This document shows positions 11,147 to 19,375 of a stretch of 64,000 nucleotides of DNA, piece by piece; positions within the stretch are counted from its first letter, which is position 1; every line of letters starts with the position of its first letter. The stretch spans positions 6,510,001-6,574,000 of the forward strand of contig NZ_CP030051.1 in assembly GCF_004114975.1 (NCBI RefSeq). Reading direction: 5' to 3'. A program made the translations under genes and the position numbers. The notes under the pieces were generated by a model. That model ran no database searches. It was not told where the DNA came from and saw nothing but the letters and a program-made list of their open reading frames with translations. The DNA comes from Bradyrhizobium guangdongense. Lineage in GTDB: Bacteria > Pseudomonadota > Alphaproteobacteria > Rhizobiales > Xanthobacteraceae.

Positions 11147-11172
11147 GTCGTCCGGGGAATGATTGAATGAAA

Positions 11173-11850
11173 TTATGCCGCCTGCTTGTGCATTGCGCCG
11201 GAAGCCGACGCCGTGCCGCGAATTGCTTTCACTGAACGCTCGATCGCCGCCCACAGTCTTGCAATTTCCTGGGCCGCACGGCTTTCGGCCTGATATTCAC
11301 GCGCGCCTTCGCCATGGCTGAGTGCCATCAACAAATCCGAACGATTGGTGATCTGACCGCCCCACACCGGAGCGCGGAACTTGGCCAGCGCCTCGCGGGC
11401 GATGGTGACGATCGGGCTCTCGGCTTCGTCGCGCTTGGCCGGCGCACCGTTGAGCACCACCGCGTAGGGCTTGCGCGCCGCGCGGCACATCTGGATGGTT
11501 TCCTGCACCGCGTTGACGTCGAACACCCCGGGACGTGCGGGGATCACCACCATGGTGGCGTTCTTGATCGCGTCGTCGACGACGGCCGACAGATTCGGCG
11601 GCGTGTCGATCAACACCCATTCATAACCGTCGCGCTTGGCCGCGGAGACGATGCCGCTGACCGAGTTCACGGCCGCCTTGATCGGCGGTTCGTTGGTGCC
11701 GCGCAGCTTGTGCCACAGCGTGAGCGAGCCCTGCGGATCCGCATCCACCAGCATCACCTGCTTGCTCGCCTTGATCTGCGCGGCGAGATGTGCAGCCAGG
11801 GTACTCTTGCCCGAGCCGCCCTTACGCGATGCAAAAACAATAACGTTCAT
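11173..11850 (-). CDS. ParA/MinD-family ATPase (orphan)
   Basis: 225 residues with the deviant Walker A motif KGGSGKS at 10-16, the signature DADPQGS, and a switch-like DTPPNLS, all typical of ParA-type ATPases. The ATG at 11850 puts the P-loop at the usual distance from the N-terminus; the open frame upstream is not conserved in character. No parB-like gene or obvious parS sites are next to it, so it is not the chromosomal parAB pair. Orphan ParA proteins of this size position protein cargo such as chemoreceptor arrays or division regulators, or regulate gene expression. Confidence 0.85.
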   Translation of the reverse strand: MNVIVFASRKGGSGKSTLAAHLAAQIKASKQVMLVDADPQGSLTLWHKLRGTNEPPIKAAVNSVSGIVSAAKRDGYEWVLIDTPPNLSAVVDDAIKNATMVVIPARPGVFDVNAVQETIQMCRAARKPYAVVLNGAPAKRDEAESPIVTIAREALAKFRAPVWGGQITNRSDLLMALSHGEGAREYQAESRAAQEIARLWAAIERSVKAIRGTASASGAMHKQAA

Positions 11851-12248
11851 ACCTCTGGCCTCCAGATTGACCCCAGGCCGCGAAAATGAATCACCGCGCT
11901 GATTCGGGAAAGAAAAATTTGCCGGCGGGTTCCTCGCCCTCACGAAATAACAGGACATGGCGCATTTGAGTCACACTGCTTCGCGCGACGACGGACCTGA
12001 ACAGTCATCAATCGCTGTGCACGCGGGCAATCTGTAATGTTTTCGATGCAATCGCGCGGAAAAGTCAGGGCTACAACCTCGCCGCGCAAATCCTTACGGC
12101 CGCCTTTTTCATCGCAGACGCGCCATCGCTGCGCGCCGCGCGCTAGCGGCGCGAACAAAACGAGTCCGGTGGCTGTCCTGTGGCTGGTGTGCCCCTCTGT
12201 CATTTTGACGCAAGGGGCGCGCGGAGGTTTCAGGCAGGGAACGCGGCG
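11851..12248. other. Intergenic region, no gene seen
   Basis: 398 bp upstream of the parA-like gene and downstream of the Cys-rich secreted protein gene. It contains the parA-like promoter region and a GC-rich inverted repeat (GCGCCGC / GCGGCGC, around 12131-12150). The open frames present have no ribosome site or family character. Confidence 0.5.
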
Positions 12249-12590
12249 CTAGCCGTCGTCGGTCTTTTTCTTCTTGGACTTCGGCTTCGTCTTCTTGGCG
12301 GCGACCGGCTTGATATTGGTCGGCCGGCCGGCGCGGACCTCGCCCGGCTCCGGCCCGTGGCGGAAGAACACCGCGCATTGCGGCGACAGCTGCGCCTTCT
12401 TCTGGATCATGCAGGCGGTGATGGCATCGACGTTGGGAACGAAGTCGCCGCACAGCCGCATCGCATCAGGCGTGCAGGCCTGCTGCTCCTCGGGCGTGTA
12501 GGCAGAAGCCGTCCCCGGCAGGACCAGAGCGGCGAGCGCGAGCGAGAGGCCGGCGGCGGCCAAGGACGTCGTGACGCGAGATACCGGCAT
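12249..12590 (-). CDS. Secreted cysteine-rich repeat protein
   Basis: 113 residues. Signal peptide ~1-29 (hydrophobic LAAAGLSLALAALVL, cleavage after ASA). The mature part carries four cysteines spaced as in Cys-rich repeat domains (CTPDAMRLC, then ACM, then QCAVFF), probably two disulfides in the periplasm, followed by a highly basic tail KKTKPKSKKKK. The start at 12590 follows TTTGGGGGGATCG. This layout recurs in Bradyrhizobium as unnamed small secreted proteins. The basic tail could bind nucleic acid or anionic surface polymers, but the function is unknown. Confidence 0.75.
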   Translation of the reverse strand: MPVSRVTTSLAAAGLSLALAALVLPGTASAYTPEEQQACTPDAMRLCGDFVPNVDAITACMIQKKAQLSPQCAVFFRHGPEPGEVRAGRPTNIKPVAAKKTKPKSKKKKTDDG

Positions 12591-12912
12591 CGATCCCCCC
12601 AAATGACGAGTCGGAGGCGAGTGTGGGTGAATGGGCGTGCGTTGGCAACGAGGGCGGAGGCGAAAGGTCGGACCTGTGCGGTCTCGGCAACAGGGAGGGG
12701 AGCCGCAGGTCCGGCCCAAATCCGCAAAACAACCCCATGCACAGTAGCCAAGCCGCGACGTCAGCCCGGCAATCGGAAAAATTAGGATTTGTCGAATTCG
12801 AATTGACTCGTCGGGCAAAACAGGGGCATCATGTCAGCATCAACGACGCGTGGGCGGTCGGCTCGTCTGCTGCGCCGGGTCAAGAAAAATCAGCTGGAGT
12901 GGAGGCGATCGC
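12591..12912. other. Divergent promoter region, no gene seen
   Basis: 322 bp between the Cys-rich protein gene (minus) and the CoA-transferase gene (plus). It must hold both promoters; I see no convincing conserved boxes and no RNA-like hairpin with a T run. Confidence 0.4.
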
Positions 12913-14079
12913 ATGGAGGGGAATGGGGCGGAGCTGCCGCTGTCGGGAGTGACGGTGGTCTCGCTGGAGCAAGCGATCGCGGCGCCGCTCGCCAGCCGGC
13001 ACCTTGCGGACTGGGGAGCCCGGGTCATCAAGATCGAGCGGCCGGGCCCCGGTGATTTCTGCCGCGACTACGACCATGTCATGAACGGCATGTCGAGCCA
13101 GTTCGTCTGGACCAACCGGTCGAAGGAGAGTCTGGCCATCGACATCAAGAGCGAGGCGGGCCGCAAGGTGCTCGACGCTCTTTTGCCGCAGGCCGACGTG
13201 TTCATCCAGAATTTGGCGCCCGGCGCGGCGGAGCGGCTCGGCCTCGATGCCGCCGCGCTGCTGCGCAAATATCCTGGCATCATCGCCTGCGACGTGTCGG
13301 GCTATGGGAGCGGCGGCCCTTACAGCGACAAGAAGGCCTACGACCTGCTGGTGCAATGCGAGGCCGGCGTGCTTGCCGTGAACGGCACCGAGGCCGAGCC
13401 CGCCAAGGTCGGGCTTTCCGTGGTCGATATCGCCACCGGCATGTACATCCTCAACGGCGTGCTGATGGCGCTGTATCGCCGCGAGCGGACCGGCAAGGGC
13501 ACCGCCTTCCAGGCCTCGCTGTTCGACTCCATCACCGACTGGATGAGTTATCCCGCCTTCTACACGCGCAGCACCGGACGGCCGCTGCCGCGAACCGGAG
13601 CAAGGCACGCCACCATCGCGCCCTATGGCCCGTTCCAAGTCGGCGACGGCTCTACGATCTTCTTCGGCATCCAGAACGACCGGGAATGGCGCGCGCTGTG
13701 CCGCATCGTTCTCGGCGACGAGGGCCTCGCCGACGATCCGAGTTTCCGCACGAATCCGCTGCGCATGCAGAACCGCGACGCGCTGCAGGTCCATATCGAA
13801 CAGCGCTTTGCTTCCCTGACGGGCGACGAGGTGCTGCGGCTGCTCGATGCGGCCTCGATCGCCAACGCGCATCTGAATTCGGTCGAGGCTTTCCTCGCGC
13901 ACGAACAGCTCCACGCCCGATCGCGCGTGCAGACGGTCGGCTCGCCCTGCGGGCCGGTGATGAGCTTCCTGCCCGCCCTCACCATTCCGGGGCTCGCCCC
14001 AAGGATGGATCCTGTCCCTGATGTCGGAGAGCACAATGACGCCATCCTCGCCGAACTCGGCCTGACGAAAGGAAGCTAG
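12913..14079 (+). CDS. CaiB/BaiF family (class III) CoA-transferase
   Basis: 388 residues. Moves CoA between acyl donors through an enzyme-bound aspartyl-CoA thioester; D144 in KAYDLLVQCEAG is at the expected place for the catalytic Asp. The N-terminus LPLSGVTVVSLEQAIAAPLASRHLADWGARVIKIE is typical of the family once the short leader is passed. The start at 12913 follows GTGGAGGCGATCGC. The CitE-type lyase begins 2 bp after the stop, so the two work together: a dicarboxylic acid would be activated to its CoA ester and then cleaved. Itaconate, citramalate, mesaconate or malate are candidate substrates; the order resembles itaconate-degradation genes but lacks a hydratase. Confidence 0.9.
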   Translation: MEGNGAELPLSGVTVVSLEQAIAAPLASRHLADWGARVIKIERPGPGDFCRDYDHVMNGMSSQFVWTNRSKESLAIDIKSEAGRKVLDALLPQADVFIQNLAPGAAERLGLDAAALLRKYPGIIACDVSGYGSGGPYSDKKAYDLLVQCEAGVLAVNGTEAEPAKVGLSVVDIATGMYILNGVLMALYRRERTGKGTAFQASLFDSITDWMSYPAFYTRSTGRPLPRTGARHATIAPYGPFQVGDGSTIFFGIQNDREWRALCRIVLGDEGLADDPSFRTNPLRMQNRDALQVHIEQRFASLTGDEVLRLLDAASIANAHLNSVEAFLAHEQLHARSRVQTVGSPCGPVMSFLPALTIPGLAPRMDPVPDVGEHNDAILAELGLTKGS

Positions 14080-14081
14080 AA

Positions 14082-15005
14082 ATGGTCCGTGCTCGGCCGA
14101 CGCGGGCTTACCTGGCCGTTCCCGCCCACCGCGCCCGCCTGGTCGAGAAGGCCGCCGCTTCGGCGGCCGACGCGGTGTTCATGGATCTCGAGGATGCCGT
14201 GCCGCCGTCCGAGAAGGCCGCCGCACTGGACGAAGCGGTGCGGTCGCTCTCCACGCTCGATTGGGGCACCAAGACCGTCGCCGTCAGGCTCAATGCGATC
14301 GACAGCGCCTTCATCGATCAAGAAATCCGCGCGCTCGCGTCGCTGGCGAGGCTGGATGCGGTGATCGTGCCGAAGGCGGAGCGTGCGAGTGATGTCTGCG
14401 CGATCGCCGATCGGCTGCGGGCCGCGGGCGCGGATCGGCCCGCGCCGGTCGCGCTGGAATTGCTGATCGAGACGGCGCTGGGGCTCGTCAATGTCGACGC
14501 GCTGGCCGCATCGCACGAGAGCGTCCGAGCCTTACATCTCGGCGTCGGCGATTTCGCCGCCTCGATCGGCGCACGCTGCTCCGACGTCGGCATCTCGCCG
14601 GATGGCTACCGCCAGACCGGAACGGCGCAAACCGGCTACGCCTCCGCGCCGCTCGACCTGTTCGCCTATCCGATGATGCGCGTGCTGGTGGCGGCGCGCG
14701 CGTTTGGCCTCCGCGCCATCGACGGTCCGTGCGGCGCGTTCCGCGATGCCAGATTGACCGAGAGCACCGCGCAGAAGGCCGCCGCGATGGGTTTTGACGG
14801 CAAGCAGGTCATCCACCCTGATCAGATCGAACCGACCTTGCATGCATTCATGCCGTCCGACGCCGAACTGGCCCAGGCCCGGCGCATCCTCGAGGCCATG
14901 GCGCAGGCCGAAGCGCAGGGACAGGGCGCCGTGACGCTGGACGGCAAGATGATCGACTATGCCAATGTGCGCATGGCGCGCAGGATCATCGAGCTGGGGT
15001 CCTAG
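14082..15005 (+). CDS. HpcH/HpaI aldolase, CitE-like acyl-CoA lyase
   Basis: 307 residues of the citrate lyase beta-like family. It contains the Mg-binding motif MDLEDAVPPSEK at ~33-44, the metal-ligand glutamate region ALELLIET and the C-terminal GFDGKQVIHPDQI motif of malyl-/citramalyl-CoA lyases. It probably splits an (S)-citramalyl-CoA or L-malyl-CoA type substrate into acetyl-CoA and pyruvate or glyoxylate. It is tightly coupled to the CoA-transferase (2-bp gap) and to the AEC transporter fragment 5 bp downstream. Confidence 0.88.
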   Translation: MVRARPTRAYLAVPAHRARLVEKAAASAADAVFMDLEDAVPPSEKAAALDEAVRSLSTLDWGTKTVAVRLNAIDSAFIDQEIRALASLARLDAVIVPKAERASDVCAIADRLRAAGADRPAPVALELLIETALGLVNVDALAASHESVRALHLGVGDFAASIGARCSDVGISPDGYRQTGTAQTGYASAPLDLFAYPMMRVLVAARAFGLRAIDGPCGAFRDARLTESTAQKAAAMGFDGKQVIHPDQIEPTLHAFMPSDAELAQARRILEAMAQAEAQGQGAVTLDGKMIDYANVRMARRIIELGS

Positions 15006-15010
15006 CGCGC

Positions 15011-15301
15011 ATGGCCACCCTGTTGATCGTCGCGCCGGTGTTTGCGCTGATCGCGGCCGGCTATGCCTCGGTGCTGTTTCGCTTCGTCTCCGAAGGCGCG
15101 CACAAGGGCATCTCCGAATTCGCCTTCAGCATCGCGATCCCCGCGCTGCTGTTTCGCACCATCGTCGTGTCGGAATTCCCCGACGTCAGCCCCTACAGGA
15201 TGTGGGGCGCCTATTACGGCGCGCTGGCGCTGACCTGGATCGCGGCGCTGCTGATTTCGGCAATCCTGCGCGAGGAGCGCGAGGACGGTGTCGTGTTCGC
15301 G
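15011..15301 (+). pseudogene. AEC-family transporter, 5' fragment cut by IS21
   Basis: About 97 residues of an auxin-efflux-carrier-type permease remain: alternating membrane helices (LLIVAPVFALIAAGYASVLF, then FSIAIPALLFRTIVV, then YYGALALTWIAALLISAIL) end in VVFA exactly where the IS left end begins. The expected ~310-residue protein would continue with several more helices; none of that sequence is found on the far side of the IS. The frame runs on into the IS for 18 codons of foreign sequence. It was presumably the uptake or export system for the organic acid handled by the two upstream enzymes. Confidence 0.85.
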
Positions 15302-15363
15302 TGTCGTTCGGCCTGCAATATTGACCCCCTAAGCCGGGGGATCGGCGTCCAAAATTGACCCCC
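15302..15363 (+). repeat. IS21 left terminal repeats
   Basis: Outer repeat 15302-15328 and inner repeat 15344-15363, both ending in TTGACCCCC; the outer copy matches the right end at most positions. Confidence 0.85.
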
Positions 15364-15415
15364 TACAGATTGGTCTGTTGCGTTGCCTGCTTTGGAACGA
15401 AGCAGGTGGTGGGGG

Positions 15416-16915
15416 ATGCTGATCGTGGAGACGATTGCCCGGATCCGGCGCGAGCACTTCATCAAGGGCAAGACGATCAAGGAGATCGCCCGTGACCTGA
15501 AGGTATCGCGGAACACGGTTCGGAAGGTGCTGAGGTCGGGAGAGACCTCCTTCGAGTACGAGCGGCAGGTGCAGCCGCGGCCAAAGCTGGGACGATGGGC
15601 AGCAGAGCTTGATGGATTGCTGGCGGCGAACGCGGCTAAATCGGCTCGCGAACAGCTGACGTTGATCCGGATCTTCGAAGAGCTGCGCGGCCGCGGCTAT
15701 GACGGCGGTTACGATGCGGTGCGGCGTTACGCCAGGCGGTGGAGCAAAGAACGCGGGCAATCGACCGCGGCCGCTTATGTCCCGCTGAGCTTTGCCCCAG
15801 GCGAAGCCTACCAGTTCGACTGGAGCCACGAGGTGGTCTTGCTGAGCGGCACCACGGTGATGGTGAAGGCCGCCCATGTCCGGCTCTGTCACAGCCGCAT
15901 GCTGTTCGTGCGGGCCTATCCGCGGGAGACGCAGGAGATGGTGTTCGACGCCCACGACCGGGCGTTCGCCCTGTTCAAAGGCACCTGCACCCGCGGCATC
16001 TATGACAACATGAAGACCGCCGTGGAGACGATCTTCGTCGGTAAAGGGCGTCTCTACAATCGCCGCTTCCTGCAGATGTGCAGTCACTATCTGGTCGATC
16101 CGGTCGCCTGCACGCCAGCGTCGGGCTGGGAGAAGGGGCAGGTCGAGAACCAGGTCGGGCTGGTGCGAGAACGCTTCTTCACGCCGCGGCTGCGGTTCAA
16201 AAACCTCGACGAGTTAAACGCCTGGCTGCTCGACAAATGCATCGCCTACGCCAAGGCTCATCGCCATCCGGAGCTGGTCGATCAGACGATCTGGGACGTG
16301 TTCGAAGCCGAACGCCCCAATCTCGTTCCCTATGCCGGCCGCTTCGACGGCTTCCATGCGGTGACGGCATCGGTCTCGAAGACCTGCCTGGTGCGCTTCG
16401 ACAACAACAAGTACTCGGTCGCAGCCAGCGCAGTCGGACGCCCCGTCGAGGTTCAAGCCTATGCCGATCGCATCGTGATCCGTCAGGATGGACGCATCGT
16501 TGCCGAGCACCCGCGATCCTTTGGCCGCGGCGATACCGTCTACGACCCCTGGCATTATGTGCCGGTGCTCGCCCGCAAACCCGGCGCCTTGCGTAATGGT
16601 GCTCCCTTCAAAGACTGGGTGCTGCCGGCCGCGATCGAGCGGATCCGGCGCAAGCTTGCCAGCACCGACGATGGCAATCGGCAGATGGTCGACATCCTCA
16701 ACGCGGTGCTGACTGACGGTCTGCCCGCGGTGGAAGCGGCCTGTGCCGAAGCGCTCAGTCACAGCGTCCATTCCGCCGATGTCGTGCTCAATATCCTGGC
16801 CCGTCAACGCGAACCCGCCCCACCGGCCAACATCATGACGCCGGCCGCACTGACGCTCCGTCATGCACCGATCGCCGATTGTGCTCGCTACGACAACCTC
16901 CGGAGGACCATCTGA
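15416..16915 (+). CDS. istA: IS21 transposase IstA
   Basis: 499 residues, ATG at 15416 after GGTGGGGG. The N-terminal HTH ([24 protein letters not shown]) binds the terminal repeats. The integrase-type catalytic core shows D135 (YQFDWSHE), D197 (IYDNMK) and E244 (EKGQVEN), so the DDE triad is intact, followed by the Mu-transposase C-terminal beta-barrel region (RFDNNKYSV). No frameshift is seen and the gene looks functional. Its stop TGA shares its A with the istB ATG, the usual coupling in this family. Confidence 0.95.
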   Translation: MLIVETIARIRREHFIKGKTIKEIARDLKVSRNTVRKVLRSGETSFEYERQVQPRPKLGRWAAELDGLLAANAAKSAREQLTLIRIFEELRGRGYDGGYDAVRRYARRWSKERGQSTAAAYVPLSFAPGEAYQFDWSHEVVLLSGTTVMVKAAHVRLCHSRMLFVRAYPRETQEMVFDAHDRAFALFKGTCTRGIYDNMKTAVETIFVGKGRLYNRRFLQMCSHYLVDPVACTPASGWEKGQVENQVGLVRERFFTPRLRFKNLDELNAWLLDKCIAYAKAHRHPELVDQTIWDVFEAERPNLVPYAGRFDGFHAVTASVSKTCLVRFDNNKYSVAASAVGRPVEVQAYADRIVIRQDGRIVAEHPRSFGRGDTVYDPWHYVPVLARKPGALRNGAPFKDWVLPAAIERIRRKLASTDDGNRQMVDILNAVLTDGLPAVEAACAEALSHSVHSADVVLNILARQREPAPPANIMTPAALTLRHAPIADCARYDNLRRTI

Positions 16916-17778
16916 TGGAACGAACCCAAATCTTCGACCTCATGGGCGAACTCAAGCTCTACGGCATGAAGGCTGCCTTCGACGAGATCATGGCGACTGC
17001 CGTCAAGCGCCAGCACGAACCTCAGCGCATTGTCGGCGACCTGCTCAACGCCGAGATCAACGAGAAGCAAGCCAGGTCGATCAAATACCAGCTCACCATT
17101 GCCAAGCTGCCGCTCGCCAAGGACATCGCCGACTTCCAGTTCGACGGCACGCCGATCAATCAGACTCTCGTCAATGATGTCGCTGGCGGCGGCTTCATCG
17201 CCCAACAACGCAACGTCGTGCTGGTTGGCGGCACTGGCACAGGCAAAACCCACCTGGCCATCGCCATCGCCAGAAGCTGCATCCGATCCGGTGCCCGCGG
17301 CCGCTTCTTCAACGTAGTCGACCTCGTCAATCGCCTCGAGACCGAGACCCGCAACGGACGGCAAGGACGGCTCGCCGAGCATCTGACCCGGATGGACTTC
17401 ATCGTGCTGGATGAACTCGGCTATTTGCCCTTCGCGCAGTCCGGTGGCCAGCTTCTCTTCCACCTCGTCAGCCGGCTCTATGAGCGCGCCTCCGTCATCG
17501 TGACCACCAATCTCGCCTTCGGCGAATGGCCGAGCGTGTTCGGCGACGCCAAAATGACCACCGCGCTGCTCGACCGATTGACCCATCACTGCGACATCGT
17601 CGAGACCGGCAACGATAGCTGGCGGTTCAAGAGTCGAGACGACGATCACGCCACCCGCGCTCGTCTCGCCTCCGCTATCCCGGCCAGCTCCGACGAGACG
17701 AGCGCTACCAGCAAAACCCGCCGCACGAAGGGGTCAAAATTGGACGCCGATGAGGGGTCAAATTTGCAGGCCGATTGA
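16915..17778 (+). CDS. istB: IS21 helper ATPase IstB
   Basis: 287 residues, AAA+ family relative of DnaC. Walker A is GGTGTGKT at ~105-112, Walker [12 protein letters not shown], and the sensor region [12 protein letters not shown]. It assists IstA in target choice and strand transfer. The start overlaps the istA stop by one nucleotide and is preceded by CCGGAGGACC. The last codons lie within the right terminal repeats, and the stop TGA is three bases from the element end. Confidence 0.95.
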   Translation: MERTQIFDLMGELKLYGMKAAFDEIMATAVKRQHEPQRIVGDLLNAEINEKQARSIKYQLTIAKLPLAKDIADFQFDGTPINQTLVNDVAGGGFIAQQRNVVLVGGTGTGKTHLAIAIARSCIRSGARGRFFNVVDLVNRLETETRNGRQGRLAEHLTRMDFIVLDELGYLPFAQSGGQLLFHLVSRLYERASVIVTTNLAFGEWPSVFGDAKMTTALLDRLTHHCDIVETGNDSWRFKSRDDDHATRARLASAIPASSDETSATSKTRRTKGSKLDADEGSNLQAD

Positions 17779-17780
17779 CA
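17730..17780 (+). repeat. IS21 right terminal repeats
   Basis: Inner copy 17730-17748 (GGGGTCAAAATTGGACGCC) and outer copy 17754-17780, inverted relative to the left end. Confidence 0.85.
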
Positions 17781-18002
17781 ATCAGCCTCAACAGACACCA
17801 CCGAGCATTCCTTCCTTTCCTTCGAACACGTCACAACCTGCGTATTGTTTGGATAGGCAACGCCTGCACCCGTCAGCGTACCGGACACCTCTATTAGCTC
17901 GGGGCCATCAGAGAACATCTTCGGCGCGAACTTGATCAATCCTTCGGCCGCCTGTGCTGGAAAGGAAAACCCGACAATCAACCCGACGAAAAATATCCGC
18001 AT
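17781..18002 (-). pseudogene. Secreted protein, N-terminal fragment cut by IS21
   Basis: 74 residues survive from a minus-strand gene that starts at 18002 with a clear signal peptide (MRIFFVGLIVGFSFPAQAAE, cleavage after QAA). The body has three cysteines near the break ([19 protein letters not shown]). At 17781 it runs into the IS right end and the frame continues for 44 foreign codons to a stop inside istB. I do not recognise the family. It is the first gene on the right of the deletion scar. Confidence 0.7.
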
Positions 18003-18334
18003 TGAAGCCTCACGTTTAAGTCCGCGCGAGCGTACATCCTGACAGCCCGCGACATCTATCCCTAATACATGAACGGAGATGGGACGCTTATCCCTATAAG
18101 CATAGTTAGCCCAATAGTGGTCCAGCGAGCAGCTGCTTCGTGGAGTTAACCCCAGCCCTCACGTGAGAGAACGGCCGCACCAAAGGTTTCCGTCAGGACC
18201 CCTCGGGTGCGGCCTTCTCTTCCTGAAACGCAGCACATTGTCCGCTTAGAGGTGAACAGCGGTCTACGCGCGGACCCGCTGGAATGATCGCGATGGGCCA
18301 GCAGCAGACTCTGGCGCCAAAATGGGACAGTACA
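18003..18334. other. Non-coding stretch in decayed island
   Basis: 332 bp with no supported gene. It holds an inverted repeat GGCCGCACC (18173-18181) / GGTGCGGCC (18206-18214) followed by TTCTCTTCC, which could be a terminator for a lost plus-strand gene. Confidence 0.4.
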
Positions 18335-18475
18335 CTAGTTCATCTTGGATTTTAGCTTTTCAACGAGCTCGCGCTGCTCCTCTATGTCCGCACGGATCAT
18401 TTCACGCATCTCCTCTTGCGGAGAGAGCTTGTTGTTGTCGGCAATCGGCTTCTTTGGCGGCCGCTTTTCGATCAT
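18335..18475 (-). CDS. Small charged hypothetical protein
   Basis: 46 residues, start preceded by AAAGGG on the minus strand. A basic Pro-rich head (KRPPKKP) is followed by one amphipathic charged helix (PQEEMREMIRADIEEQRELVEKLKSK) that could form a coiled coil. It is the last of four consecutive minus-strand small ORFs with gaps of 16 bp or less, likely one transcript. No family recognised. Confidence 0.5.
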   Translation of the reverse strand: MIEKRPPKKPIADNNKLSPQEEMREMIRADIEEQRELVEKLKSKMN

Positions 18476-18491
18476 GGAAAACCCTTTAGGC

Positions 18492-18665
18492 TTACTTCGC
18501 CTTTACGTTCCGAGCCAAGTCGTCCTGGCCTTCCGCTAGCTTGTCATAAGCGTCTGCCATCCGGCTGTATTGAGCACTCGTCTCCGGGTCTTTCATCAGA
18601 TCGCTCTTGGCTCGGAATTCTTCGGCTTGGTCGCGGTACCGCTTTGCGTTCGCTAAATAGTCCAT
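18492..18665 (-). CDS. Small helical hypothetical protein
   Basis: 57 residues, nearly all helix and rich in Ala, Asp and Lys. The segment RYRDQAEEFRAKSDLMKDPE, then QYSRMADAYDKLAE resembles a widespread class of short rhizobial proteins with a YRxxAExFRxKA pattern. Its ATG abuts the stop of the gene upstream, so translation is probably coupled. Function unknown. Confidence 0.6.
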   Translation of the reverse strand: MDYLANAKRYRDQAEEFRAKSDLMKDPETSAQYSRMADAYDKLAEGQDDLARNVKAK

Positions 18666-18845
18666 TTAATCGCGATCTTCCCGGTACGCTTTGATTTCCG
18701 TCCGATACATCGCGTTCTCCATCACGCTGAGGCGAAGTGCCTCGCGACGATGCAGCTGTTCGGCCTGCAAGGCGAGCTTTGTCTTTTGAAGAGCTTGGCT
18801 CTCCTCGATGGCCAGCTGAGCACGATCAAGCAGCGGATCATTCAT
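18666..18845 (-). CDS. Small helical hypothetical protein
   Basis: 59 residues, highly charged, largely helical (LAIEESQALQKTKLALQAEQ). Its start overlaps the 3' end of the upstream ORF by 8 bp, and its TAA is immediately followed by the ATG of the next ORF. This tight packing supports it as a real gene of a small operon. Family not recognised. Confidence 0.5.
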   Translation of the reverse strand: MNDPLLDRAQLAIEESQALQKTKLALQAEQLHRREALRLSVMENAMYRTEIKAYREDRD

Positions 18846-19056
18846 CCTGCGATGATGCCTGCGGCAAACTTCCGTTGCTATGTCCTATGTTATCTTCCTT
18901 ATTTTGTCTCGGAAAAGGCTTGTAGGTCTCACGGCCGAGGAAGGTATCGGGCGTCGACTGCCTCAACACCTCCATAGCCTCGCGAACGGCCTCTCGCGCC
19001 ATTTCGATGTGCGCGGCATCGCTTTGCAATGGGTAATGAACTCGACGGATCGGCAT
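18838..19056 (-). CDS. Small hypothetical protein, first of cluster
   Basis: 72 residues. The ATG at 19056 is preceded by AGGGAG at good spacing. The segment MAREAVREAMEVLRQSTPDTFLGRETYKPFP matches in style a short protein family often seen in Bradyrhizobium, usually of unknown function. It starts a run of four small ORFs on the minus strand. Confidence 0.6.
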   Translation of the reverse strand: MPIRRVHYPLQSDAAHIEMAREAVREAMEVLRQSTPDTFLGRETYKPFPRQNKEDNIGHSNGSLPQASSQDE

Positions 19057-19375
19057 GGCGTGCTCCCTGTCTTGCAGGCGGGAGCACAGAAGCGTCTCTC
19101 AGCCATCGACGCCTACGGGCAGAGCCACGGCCGATGATGGGGAACAATTATCACAGCGGTCTAAAGGTTCCACGGAATCTCTATCCGGCACGGCGGCATC
19201 ACGGCGTATTCCGCTTGGGGTCACAAGTAGACCTGCCGATCTTCTCAGGTCACGTCCGCTTCTCGCACATCAGCCGACATGGGTTAGATCCTGCCCCTCA
19301 TGGATTTCCCTTGGGCCCATGCGAGCGCCTCACAGGACCGATGTTCTCACGCGCGACGCTATCCAGCAAACCCCA
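19057..19375. other. Intergenic region between small-ORF cluster and integrase
   Basis: 319 bp holding the cluster's promoter region. No gene, tRNA-like repeat or clear hairpin was found. Confidence 0.4.

Larger units (their letters stand above)
15302..17780 (+). mobile_element. IS21-family insertion sequence (2479 bp)
   Basis: Complete element with istA and istB overlapping by one base. The termini start TGTCGTTCGGCCTGCAA on the left and, read inward on the other strand, TGTCAATCGGCCTGCAA on the right. Both ends also have a second internal copy of a GGCGTCCAAAATTGACCCC motif, the multiple terminal repeats bound by IS21 transposases. The flanks (TTCGCG on the left, ATCAGC on the right) do not form a target duplication, and both neighbouring genes are cut, so DNA was lost here after or during insertion. 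Confidence 0.93.

Noticed and set aside
11940..12203. 87-codon minus-strand ORF upstream of the parA-like gene
   Set aside because: No Shine-Dalgarno, no domain and no signal peptide.
18003..19375. Plus-strand ORFs in the island (for example 18345-18539 and 19029-19466)
   Set aside because: They are antisense to the packed minus-strand small-ORF cluster, or start without a ribosome site.
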